This document shows, one piece after another, positions 1 to 9,199 of a stretch of DNA of 64,000 bases. The DNA is from Chrysophaeum taylorii. Its lineage: Eukaryota; Sar; Pelagophyceae; Pelagomonadales; Pelagomonadaceae. The position numbers and the translations under genes are program-made. The notes under the pieces are model-generated. The model was not told the origin of the DNA, did no database searches, and saw only the letters and a list, made by a program, of their open reading frames with translations. Location: contig JAQMWT010000322.1 of assembly GCA_029834535.1 (NCBI GenBank), positions 372,001 through 436,000 of the forward strand, given 5' to 3'. Every line of letters starts with the position of its first letter. Positions within the stretch are counted from its first letter, which is position 1.

Positions 1-1238
1 TGTGGCCAAGCCTGCGATTGTATTTGTCACACGGGTATGTCGCGGGTATAGTTGGGCGCCGGGAATGACTCGTGAGAGAAGCTCGAATCGTAGTTCAGCG
101 CGGCCAAGTTGATGAAGAAACCGGGCGAACCGATCCACCCGATGCCCGCTACTTGCAGGTCTTCGCACCACGGCGCCACGACGGCATTGAAGTCGTAATC
201 ATCTCTTTCGTATCCGAGCGAGGCCGCCGCGTTGAACGCCAGCATGTCCAGCGCGTCTTGGTCGTCCGCGCCCGCGTAATAGTCGAGAGTATTCACGATC
301 GAGCAATCTTCGGATCTGTAGGCAACCTGTTGAATCGGAAGTATAGTTGCTGCGACGCTTGTCGCATTCCACGAAGATCGACGGACGAAAATGTCCATAA
401 GCGAGATCGAGCGTTCGAGGTATGAGCTCAGATTTCCGTCGTGCTCGGCCGCAATCTCGCCGTAGTTGTATGCATCATCGCAGTCGCTTACGTCCGACGG
501 GCATATTGGAATCACGAGCAGTGTCTTCCTCCCGACGGCATAGTTACTCTGCGGGTCACCGAGTCTTTCTACCCGCCAGATGCGCCTTTCGGATTCGCGG
601 CGCGCCCTGAGCGTCAACGATCTGCCGACATTACTTTCGAGCTTGAAGCCGCCTCCTCCGGCGGCGCGACAAGCTGTCCCGTCGCATCTTATCGGCGAAT
701 CAGACGCGATAAAAGTTCCGTCCAGGACGAAGCCGACGACTGGCGCGTCGAGAAACGTGGACGCGAAAAGTTGGCCACCTCCAATCGTCGGAAACACTCG
801 ATTGTCGAGGCTGTGGATGCGCGCCGTTTTGATCCGCTTCGACCGCTGACCGCTGCCGCGGTCGTGTGGCGTCGTGACCCGCACGGCGATGTCGGCCGTC
901 CCGACAACTGGCGTGTCTCCGAGACACGACGCGGGTAGTAATGTCGACGATCGTGCGTCCGATAAGGCGAAGCTCAGGTCGATCGCTGTGCTCAGATTGT
1001 CCGAGGAGACGAGGCGCCTAAGCTCATCGAGGCGTTGTTCGCACGCGTCTTGCAAGAGTGCCGCGGTGGTCTCAGGGGATGACTGATTGTACTGCTGCTG
1101 CTGCTGCTGCTGCTCGACAAGGTGCGCGACGCGCTCGTGGACTGATAGAGCAGCGCCTGTAAGAGATGCGCCAACGCTTGTCAGCAACAACGACAACAGC
1201 AGGGCTCCCTGGATCCTCATGCGCTGGGCGCTCGTCAT
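1..1238 (-). CDS. Gametolysin-like M11 zinc metallopeptidase, 3' part beyond window
   Basis: Secreted zinc endopeptidase of the M11 (gametolysin/autolysin) type, a family that cleaves algal extracellular matrix. The start at 1238 (MTSAQRMRIQ) is chosen because a clean signal peptide follows (LLLSLLLTSVGAS, about residues 10-25). A seven-Gln run lies near residue 45. The catalytic half contains LLVIPICP, then DIFVRRSSWNATSV. Exon 1 ends at 70 in the codons for His-Glu. A 58-bp GT-AG intron (69 down to 12) follows, and exon 2 (11 to 1) begins with the bases for Leu-Gly-His, so splicing makes the zinc motif HELGH. Unspliced, the frame stops 18 codons later with no motif. The rest of the active site (third zinc ligand) lies outside the window. 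Faces the PARP-like gene head to head. Family call is from motif and layout, not from a search. Confidence 0.75.
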
Positions 1239-1688
1239 AGGGTCGTTCCCCGTTGTTGTTGTAGTTGTTCGCGTAGGGCGGTCGCAGTGGTGTGATGATC
1301 CAACGCAATAAACGAACCAAAAACCGCTCGACTGCAACCGGTATATTGAAGTTATCTTTGCGACATTCTGGGCAAAAAACAAGAGGCTCCCGACGCTGAC
1401 ACCACTCTGGTCCGTTGGATGATTCCTAGATTAGTGCCACACACCCACTTTTTATTACATCGAATCTTTTCAACGGTCCGAGGATTTGTGATTTGGGAAC
1501 TTGTTTGATTCGTTCCAAGATCTTTCGCACTTTCGGACGTGTGAGATATACTACGGCGGACTTGTATTAGAAGCCTTTAGGGAGTTATTCTTATGCAAAC
1601 TACTGGTACAAGTGCCTGATATTTGCCTGTTCTCATGTTCCCACAAAAAGGTCCGGTGATATATAGACCTCATTTCAGCAGCAACAAA

Positions 1689-3722
1689 ATGACCGTGATC
1701 CCACATGCTCTCGCGGCGATCTGCGTGGTCGGCATCCTCGTCGTCATGGGCGTGTCGTACGTCGCCTACTGGTACGGGCGGAACTCGTATCGCGAAGGAT
1801 TGCTCGAGCGCGCGAGCGTCTTCAAGGTTGAAGTGCCATTCGCCGGGGTCAGCCATCCTGATGACGGGTTGGGGAGTGTGACGGTGGTCGAGAGGACCGG
1901 AAGCGGCGAGCCTGACGGGTTCTATGTCATGTCGATGGTCACGAAAGCACGCGAGCCCGGCGACGACGACGACGCGCACGACGAAGGCAAGTATTGCGAG
2001 CCGGACCGGGAGATCGTCGAGCTTATCGAAGACGAGCTCAACAGATTTGCGCAGGTAAAATTTTACTGGGAAGAGGACCTGGAGCGACTCAACACCCATT
2101 CCAGAGTGTTCGAGGGACGCTGGATCGCCTACTCGGAGCTCGTCCAGGAGCAACTCGCTGACGTCTACCACCGGTTCGTGCAATTGCCCGAATTGTCGCG
2201 CGACGCGCTGCGTCGCGCGGCGTTGTGCCACTCGCGACGACTCGAAAGCGACGACGACGACGACGACGACGAGGAGGAGGAGGAGGAGGATGACGGCGAC
2301 GCCACCTTGCGGCGGCTGGAAGAAGGTACTACCGGGGATGGCGGCTGCGACAACGTCGACCCGATGCTATACAAACTCGTGATTCGGCCGGCGGAGGACG
2401 CGCGCAAGATCGCGACCGACGGCCGCGCGCGAATTCGGCACGGCAAATGGCTGGAGATCGACGTCGCGGCTATGACTCAAACGAACCTCGAGACGGGGTA
2501 CGTACGGAAGATTCGGTGCGTCCCCGGCGGGCGCGTGGTCCGGCACACGTGGTGCTGGGAGGAAGACGAGCAGCGAGTTGCTAAGTGGACGTCGCGAGAG
2601 CGAAAGGAAGGCGAGAAATGGGTCAAGTATCCACCCCACCTGCAACGCCGCCTATCGAAGCTTTTCTTGCAACATCGGGCCGACTCTCGGGCCCCGACCA
2701 CGCTCTGCCTCGACTCGTACGCGGACGTGACGTCGGCGGGCGACTACACGTACGTCGTCGACGTCGAAAAGATGCTGCAAACGAGGCGTGACAGCGGCAC
2801 CGTTCGCCGCGTGTCGCTGCGCATCGAGAGCCTCGGAGCGACGGGCGAGGTTGGTCAGGAGGGTCTCGAGGAATTTGACCCGCTTCTCCTCGACATGCCT
2901 AGCAACATTCCCGGCGCGGAAACGCTCCCGCTTTCGCCCGGCTCGTTCGTCTGCGTCATCAAGTACCACGACGAGCACGACGCGTGGGCGTACGGGACCG
3001 AGATCGCGACCGACCGCTTCGGCTGGTTCCCGGTCTCCTGTGTCACACCGGCGACCCTCGCTTCGCTGCCGGCATATGCCTCGGATACCATGTTTGGCGA
3101 CCTCGACCTCTTGGTACCGCCCCCCTCGTGGAAGGGCCACGACGAAGACGGCGCGACGGTCATCTCCGCCTGCGCTCGGGAGACCGACGAAATTGTGCGC
3201 TGGTTCAGCATCAACGAGGCGCGCCCCCTCAAGGTCCTCGCCGTCGAGCGCGTCCAGAATGTCGCGCTCTGGCGTTCGTACGCCTCCAAACTTCTGCGAA
3301 CGTTGCACGCGAACGCGGCCGACGTCAAGCACGGCGCTCCGTTCGAACGATTTCCTGTCTTTCGCGGCACGACTGCGGACGCGATCCCTACCATCGTCGA
3401 GGTTGGCTTCACTTCGGAGAAAGAGGAAGACATAGATGATGACAACACGAGAAACAGCCGCCATCAACGGGACGTCGGTTTTGCCACGGTATTGGACGAC
3501 TTTGAAGATCCCGAGTTTCCGACCTATGCGCCGTCGGATGCCAAGGGAATCCGTCGCGTCTTCGTATGTCGCATGATCCAAGTCCCGAATGCTGCTGCTG
3601 CTGCCATGTGTGGCGACGTCCGCCAACGCCCGAAGGTCCTCGTTCCCGAGGACGAGCTGCACGTCTACCCGGCCTTCCTCGTCACTTTCCGCGCTCTCCT
3701 CCCGCGAACTGCCGTGCCATGA
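1689..3722 (+). CDS. Membrane-anchored WWE-WWE-SH3-PARP-like protein
   Basis: 677 aa from ATG 1689; an in-frame ATG at 1635 would add 18 residues. Residues about 4-27 (AICVVGILVVMGVSYVAYW) form a signal-anchor helix. Two WWE-like modules follow: about 125-278, interrupted by an acidic D7E6 run, and about 286-381 (RHTWCWEEDEQR ... YVVDVEKMLQTRRDSG ... VRRVSLR). WWE domains bind ADP-ribose or ubiquitin-ligase partners. An SH3-like unit is at about 418-455 (VCVIKYHDEHDAWAYG ... GWFPVSCV). The C-terminal third (about 510-670) resembles the PARP catalytic fold: VERVQNVALWRSYASK, then FPVFRGTTADAIPTIVEVGF, and a final ELHVYPAFLVTFR. The usual His of the HGT motif reads Arg (RGT), so activity may be altered or lost. 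Expected to sit in a membrane with the bulk on one side. Domain calls are by eye; the ART call is the least certain. Confidence 0.65.
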   Translation: MTVIPHALAAICVVGILVVMGVSYVAYWYGRNSYREGLLERASVFKVEVPFAGVSHPDDGLGSVTVVERTGSGEPDGFYVMSMVTKAREPGDDDDAHDEGKYCEPDREIVELIEDELNRFAQVKFYWEEDLERLNTHSRVFEGRWIAYSELVQEQLADVYHRFVQLPELSRDALRRAALCHSRRLESDDDDDDDEEEEEEDDGDATLRRLEEGTTGDGGCDNVDPMLYKLVIRPAEDARKIATDGRARIRHGKWLEIDVAAMTQTNLETGYVRKIRCVPGGRVVRHTWCWEEDEQRVAKWTSRERKEGEKWVKYPPHLQRRLSKLFLQHRADSRAPTTLCLDSYADVTSAGDYTYVVDVEKMLQTRRDSGTVRRVSLRIESLGATGEVGQEGLEEFDPLLLDMPSNIPGAETLPLSPGSFVCVIKYHDEHDAWAYGTEIATDRFGWFPVSCVTPATLASLPAYASDTMFGDLDLLVPPPSWKGHDEDGATVISACARETDEIVRWFSINEARPLKVLAVERVQNVALWRSYASKLLRTLHANAADVKHGAPFERFPVFRGTTADAIPTIVEVGFTSEKEEDIDDDNTRNSRHQRDVGFATVLDDFEDPEFPTYAPSDAKGIRRVFVCRMIQVPNAAAAAMCGDVRQRPKVLVPEDELHVYPAFLVTFRALLPRTAVP

Positions 3723-4391
3723 TCAAGTGCGAGCCGTGGAAGACGCAGGAGATCGCTTGTTGCGGGCCGAAATTGATCTGACGATCGCGTGTCATTCGTC
3801 GACGCCGCTGCCGGTCGGCAGACAACCTCGGTCGTCGCAAAATAACCGTCATCGCGCGTTGTGCCTTACGGACGTACGCACAACCATGCCGTCGTCACGC
3901 ACGTCACCTGCGGATGATGCGGCTCTGTGTTGACCCCCGGACTTCCTCTCGACGACCGCGCGCGCGTCCACCACCAATTCACCGCTGCTCGCAGCGGCGG
4001 GACGCGCCGCCCCAAGACTAGAATTATTAGTCCTTCCACTCGTACAATTTTGACTCATTATGATAAGTATCCGACCAGACAGCAACATCACTCCCGCCCT
4101 CTCCGTCTCTCCAGCGGGGTGTTGCAAGAGTTCGAGGAGGTTGTCGCGCGCGCGCGGCGTGGACTTTATTCTGATGGCATACGCCGCGTGGCGGCGGCGG
4201 CGGCGGCGGCAGCTCACCACGCGCAACTCGCGAGCGAACGATGCGGCGGGTGATATTATGGCGACCGAAAGGCAGAAAGAGTATGATGGTCGCGATTGTC
4301 GCGTCGTCTCGACGCCAATCGGCTACGGGAATTTGGTGTTTTGGATGACCTGTGGTGGGGACGTTCTATAGAAGGTAGAAAGGAAGAAATT
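3723..4391. other. Convergent intergenic spacer
   Basis: No supported gene between the two convergent stop codons. It holds only a short GCG-trinucleotide run near 4190-4210 and presumably both 3' UTRs. Confidence 0.6.
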
Positions 4392-5153
4392 TCAAACCTT
4401 GTTAGCGATCTCCAGGCCTGTTGGGATCTGGTAGTAGGCGAAGAGAGCGACGTTGATGGCGTTGAGGGCGACGTGAGCCGAGCGCGCCCATTCCTTTCCC
4501 TTCTGCATGTCCGGAACGAGAGCAGCGGCGAGGGCCCAGAGCGAGACGACGATCGCGCCGGCGTAGAGGTGGGGGCCGGGAAAGAGCTTGCCCGCGCGCA
4601 TGTAAGTGTTGACGGGACCCTCGATGGCGAGCGGAATTCCAAAGCCGAGTAGGACAGTCCCGAGAGTGTAGTGGACGTCCCTGAAGTTTCCTGATTTGAG
4701 GCTCGCCGCCTCGCTCGCTAGCGTATCGACGAGGGCGTTCGCCGTGGCGACGGCGGCCGTGGAGGCTTCGTCGGGCGCCTCGAGCGCCTCGAGCGCCGCG
4801 GTCGCGGCCTTGGCCTCCTTCTTGGCCGCAGACAGCTCGCCGGCAACCTCGCGCACTCTGCGCCACTTGAGACCCGTGTACCCCGCAAACAGCGTCGTGC
4901 CAAAGCAGATGCCCATGGCCGTCGGGTGCAAGAAAGAGATGATGCGACCCTCGCAGAGGCCGTACTCGCCGCCTTTCGCCATCGCTGCATCGGGGGGCAG
5001 GACGGCGGCCAACGCGAGCGCCGCCCCGACGACTGCCGGAGGCCGCGACGACGTCATCGGGTCGAACGTCCCGGTGGTCACGACGGTCGGCGCGACCACC
5101 CGTGCCGCCGGCGGCTGGAGGGCCGCCACGCCAGCGAGAAAAAGCAACAGCAT
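4392..5153 (-). CDS. Plastid-targeted DUF4079 membrane protein (b561-like histidines)
   Basis: 253 aa. The N-terminus is a stramenopile-type bipartite leader: signal peptide MLLLFLAGVAA followed by LQPPAARVV, then a second hydrophobic stretch AALALAAVLPPDAAMA before KGGEYG, as in thylakoid-directed proteins. The mature part matches the DUF4079 family of cyanobacteria and plastids. It has four helices, each with a histidine near an end: FLHPTAMG (about 74), HYTLGTVLLGFG (about 165), GPHLYAGAI (about 196) and SAHVALNAINVALF (about 225). An Ala/Glu-rich coiled segment lies between helices 1 and 2 (about 102-150). Four conserved His in four helices suggests two haems as in cytochrome b561; that is inference, and the biochemical role is not established. 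It is divergently paired with the PDZ gene; the starts are 106 bp apart. Confidence 0.75.
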   Translation of the reverse strand: MLLLFLAGVAALQPPAARVVAPTVVTTGTFDPMTSSRPPAVVGAALALAAVLPPDAAMAKGGEYGLCEGRIISFLHPTAMGICFGTTLFAGYTGLKWRRVREVAGELSAAKKEAKAATAALEALEAPDEASTAAVATANALVDTLASEAASLKSGNFRDVHYTLGTVLLGFGIPLAIEGPVNTYMRAGKLFPGPHLYAGAIVVSLWALAAALVPDMQKGKEWARSAHVALNAINVALFAYYQIPTGLEIANKV

Positions 5154-5259
5154 ACTTCAAGGGGGTAAGGAAGTAAACTCGCTCAACGGGGTGGCAAACT
5201 TCAAGGGGGTCAGCGTCGAAGGTTCTGCCACTACTGGCCGCCGCTTGTGAACTCCAAGA
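5154..5259. promoter_or_regulatory. Short divergent promoter with a 13-bp direct repeat
   Basis: The 106 bp between the DUF4079 and PDZ start codons must serve both genes. ACTTCAAGGGGGT occurs twice in the same orientation, at 5154-5166 and 5198-5210. Either this is a cis-element pair or, because the repeats straddle a GT...AG pair (5165-5205), a small 5' UTR intron of the PDZ gene. Confidence 0.4.
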
Positions 5260-5868
5260 ATGGGTCAGGGGAGCAGCCAGGGGCCGCTGTCGTACGCCGA
5301 AATCAGCACGATGATCGACGAGACGATCGACACGGAGTACACGGGGGACGTGCTGTTCGAGCTGAGCGGAATACGACCGGCGGCGTCGATTGTGAGATTG
5401 CTGCTTCGGGAGACGGGCCACGAGGAGGATAAGACGCTGAGCCGCGCCCAGGTGACGGCCATTGCGCGTGTCTACTGCGCCAAGCTCACCGAGCTCGTCG
5501 GTCCCAGGCTGGTCCGGCGGCGAGACAGCGTGCAGCGGTTCGCGTTTGGCAACGGGCCGGTCGGCATCGGCGTTCGCCGCAGCGATCAAGGACTCAAGAT
5601 TTACCGGTGCGAGGGCGCCGCCGAGGAGGTGGGCGTGCAGAACGGGTACGTCATCGTCGAGTTGCAGGGCGAGCTCATCCCGGCTTCGACGCACCAGCGC
5701 TCTTTCGGCAGCCTCGTCGCCAAGAGTCCGAGGCCCCTCGTCCTCGGCTTCAAGAACCCCGAGGCCGACACGTTGTGGTCAACCCTCCTCTGCTCCCAGC
5801 CCGACTCGACCTTTTTCCTTTGCAGCGAGCAGGAGCAGCAGCAGCAAGCTCCCACGCGCTTCAACTGA
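5260..5868 (+). CDS. Small PDZ-domain protein, possibly N-myristoylated
   Basis: 202 aa. The N-terminus MGQGSSQG fits an N-myristoylation signal (Gly2, Ser6), so membrane attachment is plausible. Residues 10-80 are helical (ISTMIDETIDTEYTG, SIVRLLLRETGHEEDKTLSRAQVTAIARVY) and of unknown family. Residues about 88-165 look like a PDZ fold: QRFAFGNGPVGIGVRR gives the first strands and a degenerate carboxylate loop, GLKIYRCEGAAEEVGVQNGYVIVELQGELI the central strands with the usual 'G V/I Q x G D x I' pattern (here GVQNGYVIV), and RPLVLGFKNP the last strand. A Gln-rich tail ends the protein. It probably acts as an adaptor. No enzyme motif is visible. Confidence 0.6.
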   Translation: MGQGSSQGPLSYAEISTMIDETIDTEYTGDVLFELSGIRPAASIVRLLLRETGHEEDKTLSRAQVTAIARVYCAKLTELVGPRLVRRRDSVQRFAFGNGPVGIGVRRSDQGLKIYRCEGAAEEVGVQNGYVIVELQGELIPASTHQRSFGSLVAKSPRPLVLGFKNPEADTLWSTLLCSQPDSTFFLCSEQEQQQQAPTRFN

Positions 5869-5994
5869 CCACCGAAACCCGGTCCTTGGAGGAAGAATGC
5901 GCGAGTTCTTCGCTTCATAGAGCGGCGGTCCATCCGCCCGCCGCGGAAGCAGCAAACGACACGTCGAAAACATACAATCCTAGCAAAAAGAAAA

Positions 5995-6576
5995 TCAGTC
6001 ATCACCAAAGGCAGCCTCGAAGGGGTCGGGGGCCGCGATCTTGTCGAGTTCCTGGGTCACGGCGGCGACGATGGGCGACGGCGCCTTGCGCTCGAAAAAC
6101 GGCGAGTTGAGGTAGAGGTCGAAGACGATGAGGGCGGCGGAGAGCGCGAAGACGGTGTTCTTGATGATGCCCCCGAAGCCATAGTCGAAAGCGTCGTTCG
6201 GGTCAGCCGGCCTCTTCCCTCCTATGTCGGCGACGCCGCGTCGCAGATCATCCAGCGCGCGCTCGCGGTTATCCTTTTGGTTCACCGTTGTGTCCGTTGG
6301 TTGCTTCGGCTCCTCGACGAAGTACTGCGTCAAGTCCTTGCTTGTCGTTTTCGGGGCCACCTCCTCCTCCACCTCCGGCGCATCTTTGGGCGGCGGCTGC
6401 CCGCGGCGACGTTTTCGTCGCTTGCTCTTGGCAGCCGCGGCTGTGGCGTCGTTCAACAAGTAGGTCGTCCTTCCCATCACGACGACGGCATGATGATGAC
6501 GATGCTGAAACCCTTGGACCACCACCACCACCACCACCAAGAGAAGAAGAAGGAAGATGTGTCGCGACGACAACAT
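5995..6576 (-). CDS. Small plastid-targeted single-pass membrane protein
   Basis: 193 aa from ATG 6576. The frame is open further upstream, but this Met gives a clear signal peptide (MLSSRHIFLLLLLVVVVVVVQG) followed by Phe-Gln-His-Arg. Phe at the first position after cleavage is the hallmark of stramenopile plastid leaders. The Val run is encoded by a CAC/GTG trinucleotide repeat. Next comes a basic stretch (KSKRRKRRRGQ), an acidic/Pro linker, then a conserved-looking end: DAFDYGFGGIIKNTVFALSAALIVFDLYLNSPFF, one transmembrane helix, and a charged tail. I recognise no family; the short helix-plus-tail layout resembles small assembly or subunit proteins of plastid membranes. The start is 88 bp from that of the PX-domain gene on the other strand. 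Confidence 0.6.
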   Translation of the reverse strand: MLSSRHIFLLLLLVVVVVVVQGFQHRHHHAVVVMGRTTYLLNDATAAAAKSKRRKRRRGQPPPKDAPEVEEEVAPKTTSKDLTQYFVEEPKQPTDTTVNQKDNRERALDDLRRGVADIGGKRPADPNDAFDYGFGGIIKNTVFALSAALIVFDLYLNSPFFERKAPSPIVAAVTQELDKIAAPDPFEAAFGDD

Positions 6577-6664
6577 CAAGATGAGAGAGAGAAGAACGGT
6601 CGAAAATCCGACGAGATCCGTTTGCAGCAAGCAAAGCAAGCAAGCAAGCGAGGGGTGTTTGACG

Positions 6665-9199
6665 ATGGTGTCGTATCTGGTGGGTGGGTTGACGTCGCTT
6701 TTGATCGGGGAGGAGGAGGATGACCCGAGCAAGCTGAAGGACGTGGTGATGATAGCCGTGTACGAGAGTCCCCACAAGCAGCTGGGGGTGTCGGTGAACG
6801 CCAAGCCGTGGGAGGTGCGAGACGCCTTCCGGAGCAACTGCGTCCGGCTGCTCGCGCAAACGTACTTCAACAAGCTCGACAAGCCCGTGCTGCCGTACAA
6901 GTACTCGTTGGTGGCGTTCCATCTCATCTCGAAGACGTTGGCAGTGTCGAGGGCGCAGGATCTCAAGCGCTATTTGGACGAGGAGCCGACGTTATTTCAG
7001 GGGCAGGCGCGCGACATCCTGCAGGTGCTGCGGCCCGTGCACTGCGAGGGGATCCCGATGAATCCCGCCGTGCGGGCGTGCGCGATGCTGTCGGTGATTT
7101 ACGTCGACGCGTGGCTGTCGGGGCCCGAGGGCGGCGACGTGGTAACGCCGCACGAGAAATACGTGCTCCGGGTGTTTTATTGCGGACGTTCGCACGTCGT
7201 CCGCAGGCGGTACAGCGAATTTTATTCTCTTAACGAGCGGATGTCGGACGAGCTGCTGATGGTGCCCGGGTTTCCACCGAAGGACACCTTCTTTTTGGTT
7301 TTCGGAAACAAGGAAGCGCGCGGAAAGGCTCTCTGCGCGTACGCGAATCGGGTCCACGCGTCGCTCGCGGCGCGAGGCGTCTTCAGCCCGCGACTGATGG
7401 ACTTTCTGGCCATCGACGTGTCGCGCGTGCACATCGAGGAAGACGGACGCATCTCCAAGTTCCTCGATTCGACCGGCGCGCTGCAGGGCTCGGCCTGGCA
7501 CATGGTCGAGGAGACGTGGCTCAAGCGCTGGCGCAAGTTCGTGCTCGGGCGCGGGGCTCGACGCTACGAACCGCCCGGTCCCATCACGAACGAACTTCTT
7601 TTGATTCCGCGCGACCAGTTCGCTACCGAGGAGCTGGGGGGGACGGACTCTCCCGCCGCCGCCGCCGCGCTCGTGGATCAACGCGCGACGACGGTCCCGA
7701 TCCCGCGCCGTCGCGTCGCCAAGCAGTTCGCGCCGTCGTCGCGCGAGATCAAGGCCCTCGGCGAGCGCGACAACCGGCACGTCTACCTCCCGCCCCCCGA
7801 CCACCTCGAGCGGCATCAGCAGGGCGAGACGAAGGACCCCGTCACGATCGCCCGCCACTACCGCGCCGTCAACTACAACCTCTGGGTCTACTGGAAGATG
7901 GTGCACGGCGGCGGTCCGTGCATATCGCGCAAGAACAAGGACATCCTGAGCGCGCCGGCCTGCGGCAGCGGCATGGAGGCCGTCTCGCGCATCCAGAGGT
8001 TCGGCCGCATGGTCCTCGCAAAGAACGACCGCTTTGACCGCTACTGGAAACACCTCTCGCGCACGGCGCCGGGCGTCCGCGAGGTGCTCCTCGAATTCGA
8101 AGAGAAGAGGCGGCAGGACCTGGCCGAGCGCCAAATCAAGAACTCGAAGAGCGAGCGCACGAAATCCCGCCTCCGCGACGCCGCGCGCTACACCCAGCGC
8201 GCCTGGCGCGCGAAGAAGCAGTACGCCTTCAACGACGACAACGTCCGCGTCCAGAAGCACGCCCAGGAAGTGTTCGCGACGGCCGACGGCGAGGTCGAAC
8301 ACGCGGCGCCCGGCGCCCCCTTCGTCGTCGAGGAGGGCGAGTCCGTCGTCAAGCTCGGCGGCGTCGAGCGCTTCGACGTCAAATTCACCGACACCGACGG
8401 ACCGACCCTTCCCCTCATCCTCAAAAAACACTCGTGCTCGGAACTCACCTTCGTCCAGTCGATCGACGACAAGTGGCGACGAGACAACCCCGGCAAGTCC
8501 AGGGACCAGCTCTGCCCGGACTGCGTCCTCCTCGTCGTCCAAAACTACCCCGTCTCCTCGCTCACCCACAAGCAAGTCATGGGCCGCCTCGAGAGCGCAA
8601 AGTGGCCGCTCACGCTGCGCTTCGAAAGGCCCCTCCGACCCGACGACGTCAAGAGCTTCAGAGACGTCTGCCTCCTCGACGACAACAAGAACGTCGACGA
8701 CGACTTCAAGCTCCAGCTCATCAAGCGCCTCCTTCACATGGGCATTCCCCTCGTCAAGTACGGCCGCAAGGGACGACCCCACCACACCAAACTCTACCTC
8801 AACGAGACTATCGTCTTCTGGCAGATCAAAGGGGCTGAAAGACTCCGGGAGGAGACCCAATCCCTCTCCCTCAAGTACGACCTCACCCACAGCCTCGCCC
8901 TCTACGACCTCAAGTACGTCCGCATCGACAAGGTTTCCTCGGTTTTCCATCTCCCCCTCAATCGCAACGCCCAACCCGACCGCTCCTTTACGCTCTTCGC
9001 CGAAGGACGTACCCTCGACTTTGAGGTCCAGGACGTCGACGGCGACGTCACCGCCCTGCCCCCCGTCGGACGCCGCCTCCTTGCCTGGGCCTTCGACGCC
9101 ATCATCAAGGAGGCACGCGGCTCCAAGATCTTCGTCGACAAAACTGGCGCGCCCATCAGACGCACGCAGCCCAAAAAGCGCCTTAGAATGGTCCGTTAA
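6665..9199 (+). CDS. Multidomain scaffold: J-like, PX, DUSP, IQ, PDZ-like, PH-like
   Basis: 844 aa from ATG 6665; the frame is open to 6557 but would overlap the divergent gene. In order: residues about 27-105 look like a J domain (YESPHKQLGVSVNAKPWEVRDAFRSN ... AFHLISKTLAVSRAQDLKRYLDEE) without the HPD tripeptide, so it cannot stimulate Hsp70 normally. About 158-252 is a PX domain (KYVLRVFYCGRSHVVRRRYSEFYSL ... PGFPPK ... RGKALCAYANRV), with the basic RRRYSEF that binds phosphoinositides. About 277-425 is a DUSP domain (ETWLKRWRKFV ... GPITNELLL ... NYNLWVYWKMVHGGGPCISRK). IQ-like helices sit near 437-460 and 505-522. A PDZ-like segment (VLLVVQNYPVSSLTHKQVMGRL) is near 620-655, and a PH-like domain spans about 688-818. 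Likely an endosomal or membrane-trafficking scaffold. Each domain is a by-eye call; PX and DUSP are strongest. Confidence 0.7.
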   Translation: MVSYLVGGLTSLLIGEEEDDPSKLKDVVMIAVYESPHKQLGVSVNAKPWEVRDAFRSNCVRLLAQTYFNKLDKPVLPYKYSLVAFHLISKTLAVSRAQDLKRYLDEEPTLFQGQARDILQVLRPVHCEGIPMNPAVRACAMLSVIYVDAWLSGPEGGDVVTPHEKYVLRVFYCGRSHVVRRRYSEFYSLNERMSDELLMVPGFPPKDTFFLVFGNKEARGKALCAYANRVHASLAARGVFSPRLMDFLAIDVSRVHIEEDGRISKFLDSTGALQGSAWHMVEETWLKRWRKFVLGRGARRYEPPGPITNELLLIPRDQFATEELGGTDSPAAAAALVDQRATTVPIPRRRVAKQFAPSSREIKALGERDNRHVYLPPPDHLERHQQGETKDPVTIARHYRAVNYNLWVYWKMVHGGGPCISRKNKDILSAPACGSGMEAVSRIQRFGRMVLAKNDRFDRYWKHLSRTAPGVREVLLEFEEKRRQDLAERQIKNSKSERTKSRLRDAARYTQRAWRAKKQYAFNDDNVRVQKHAQEVFATADGEVEHAAPGAPFVVEEGESVVKLGGVERFDVKFTDTDGPTLPLILKKHSCSELTFVQSIDDKWRRDNPGKSRDQLCPDCVLLVVQNYPVSSLTHKQVMGRLESAKWPLTLRFERPLRPDDVKSFRDVCLLDDNKNVDDDFKLQLIKRLLHMGIPLVKYGRKGRPHHTKLYLNETIVFWQIKGAERLREETQSLSLKYDLTHSLALYDLKYVRIDKVSSVFHLPLNRNAQPDRSFTLFAEGRTLDFEVQDVDGDVTALPPVGRRLLAWAFDAIIKEARGSKIFVDKTGAPIRRTQPKKRLRMVR

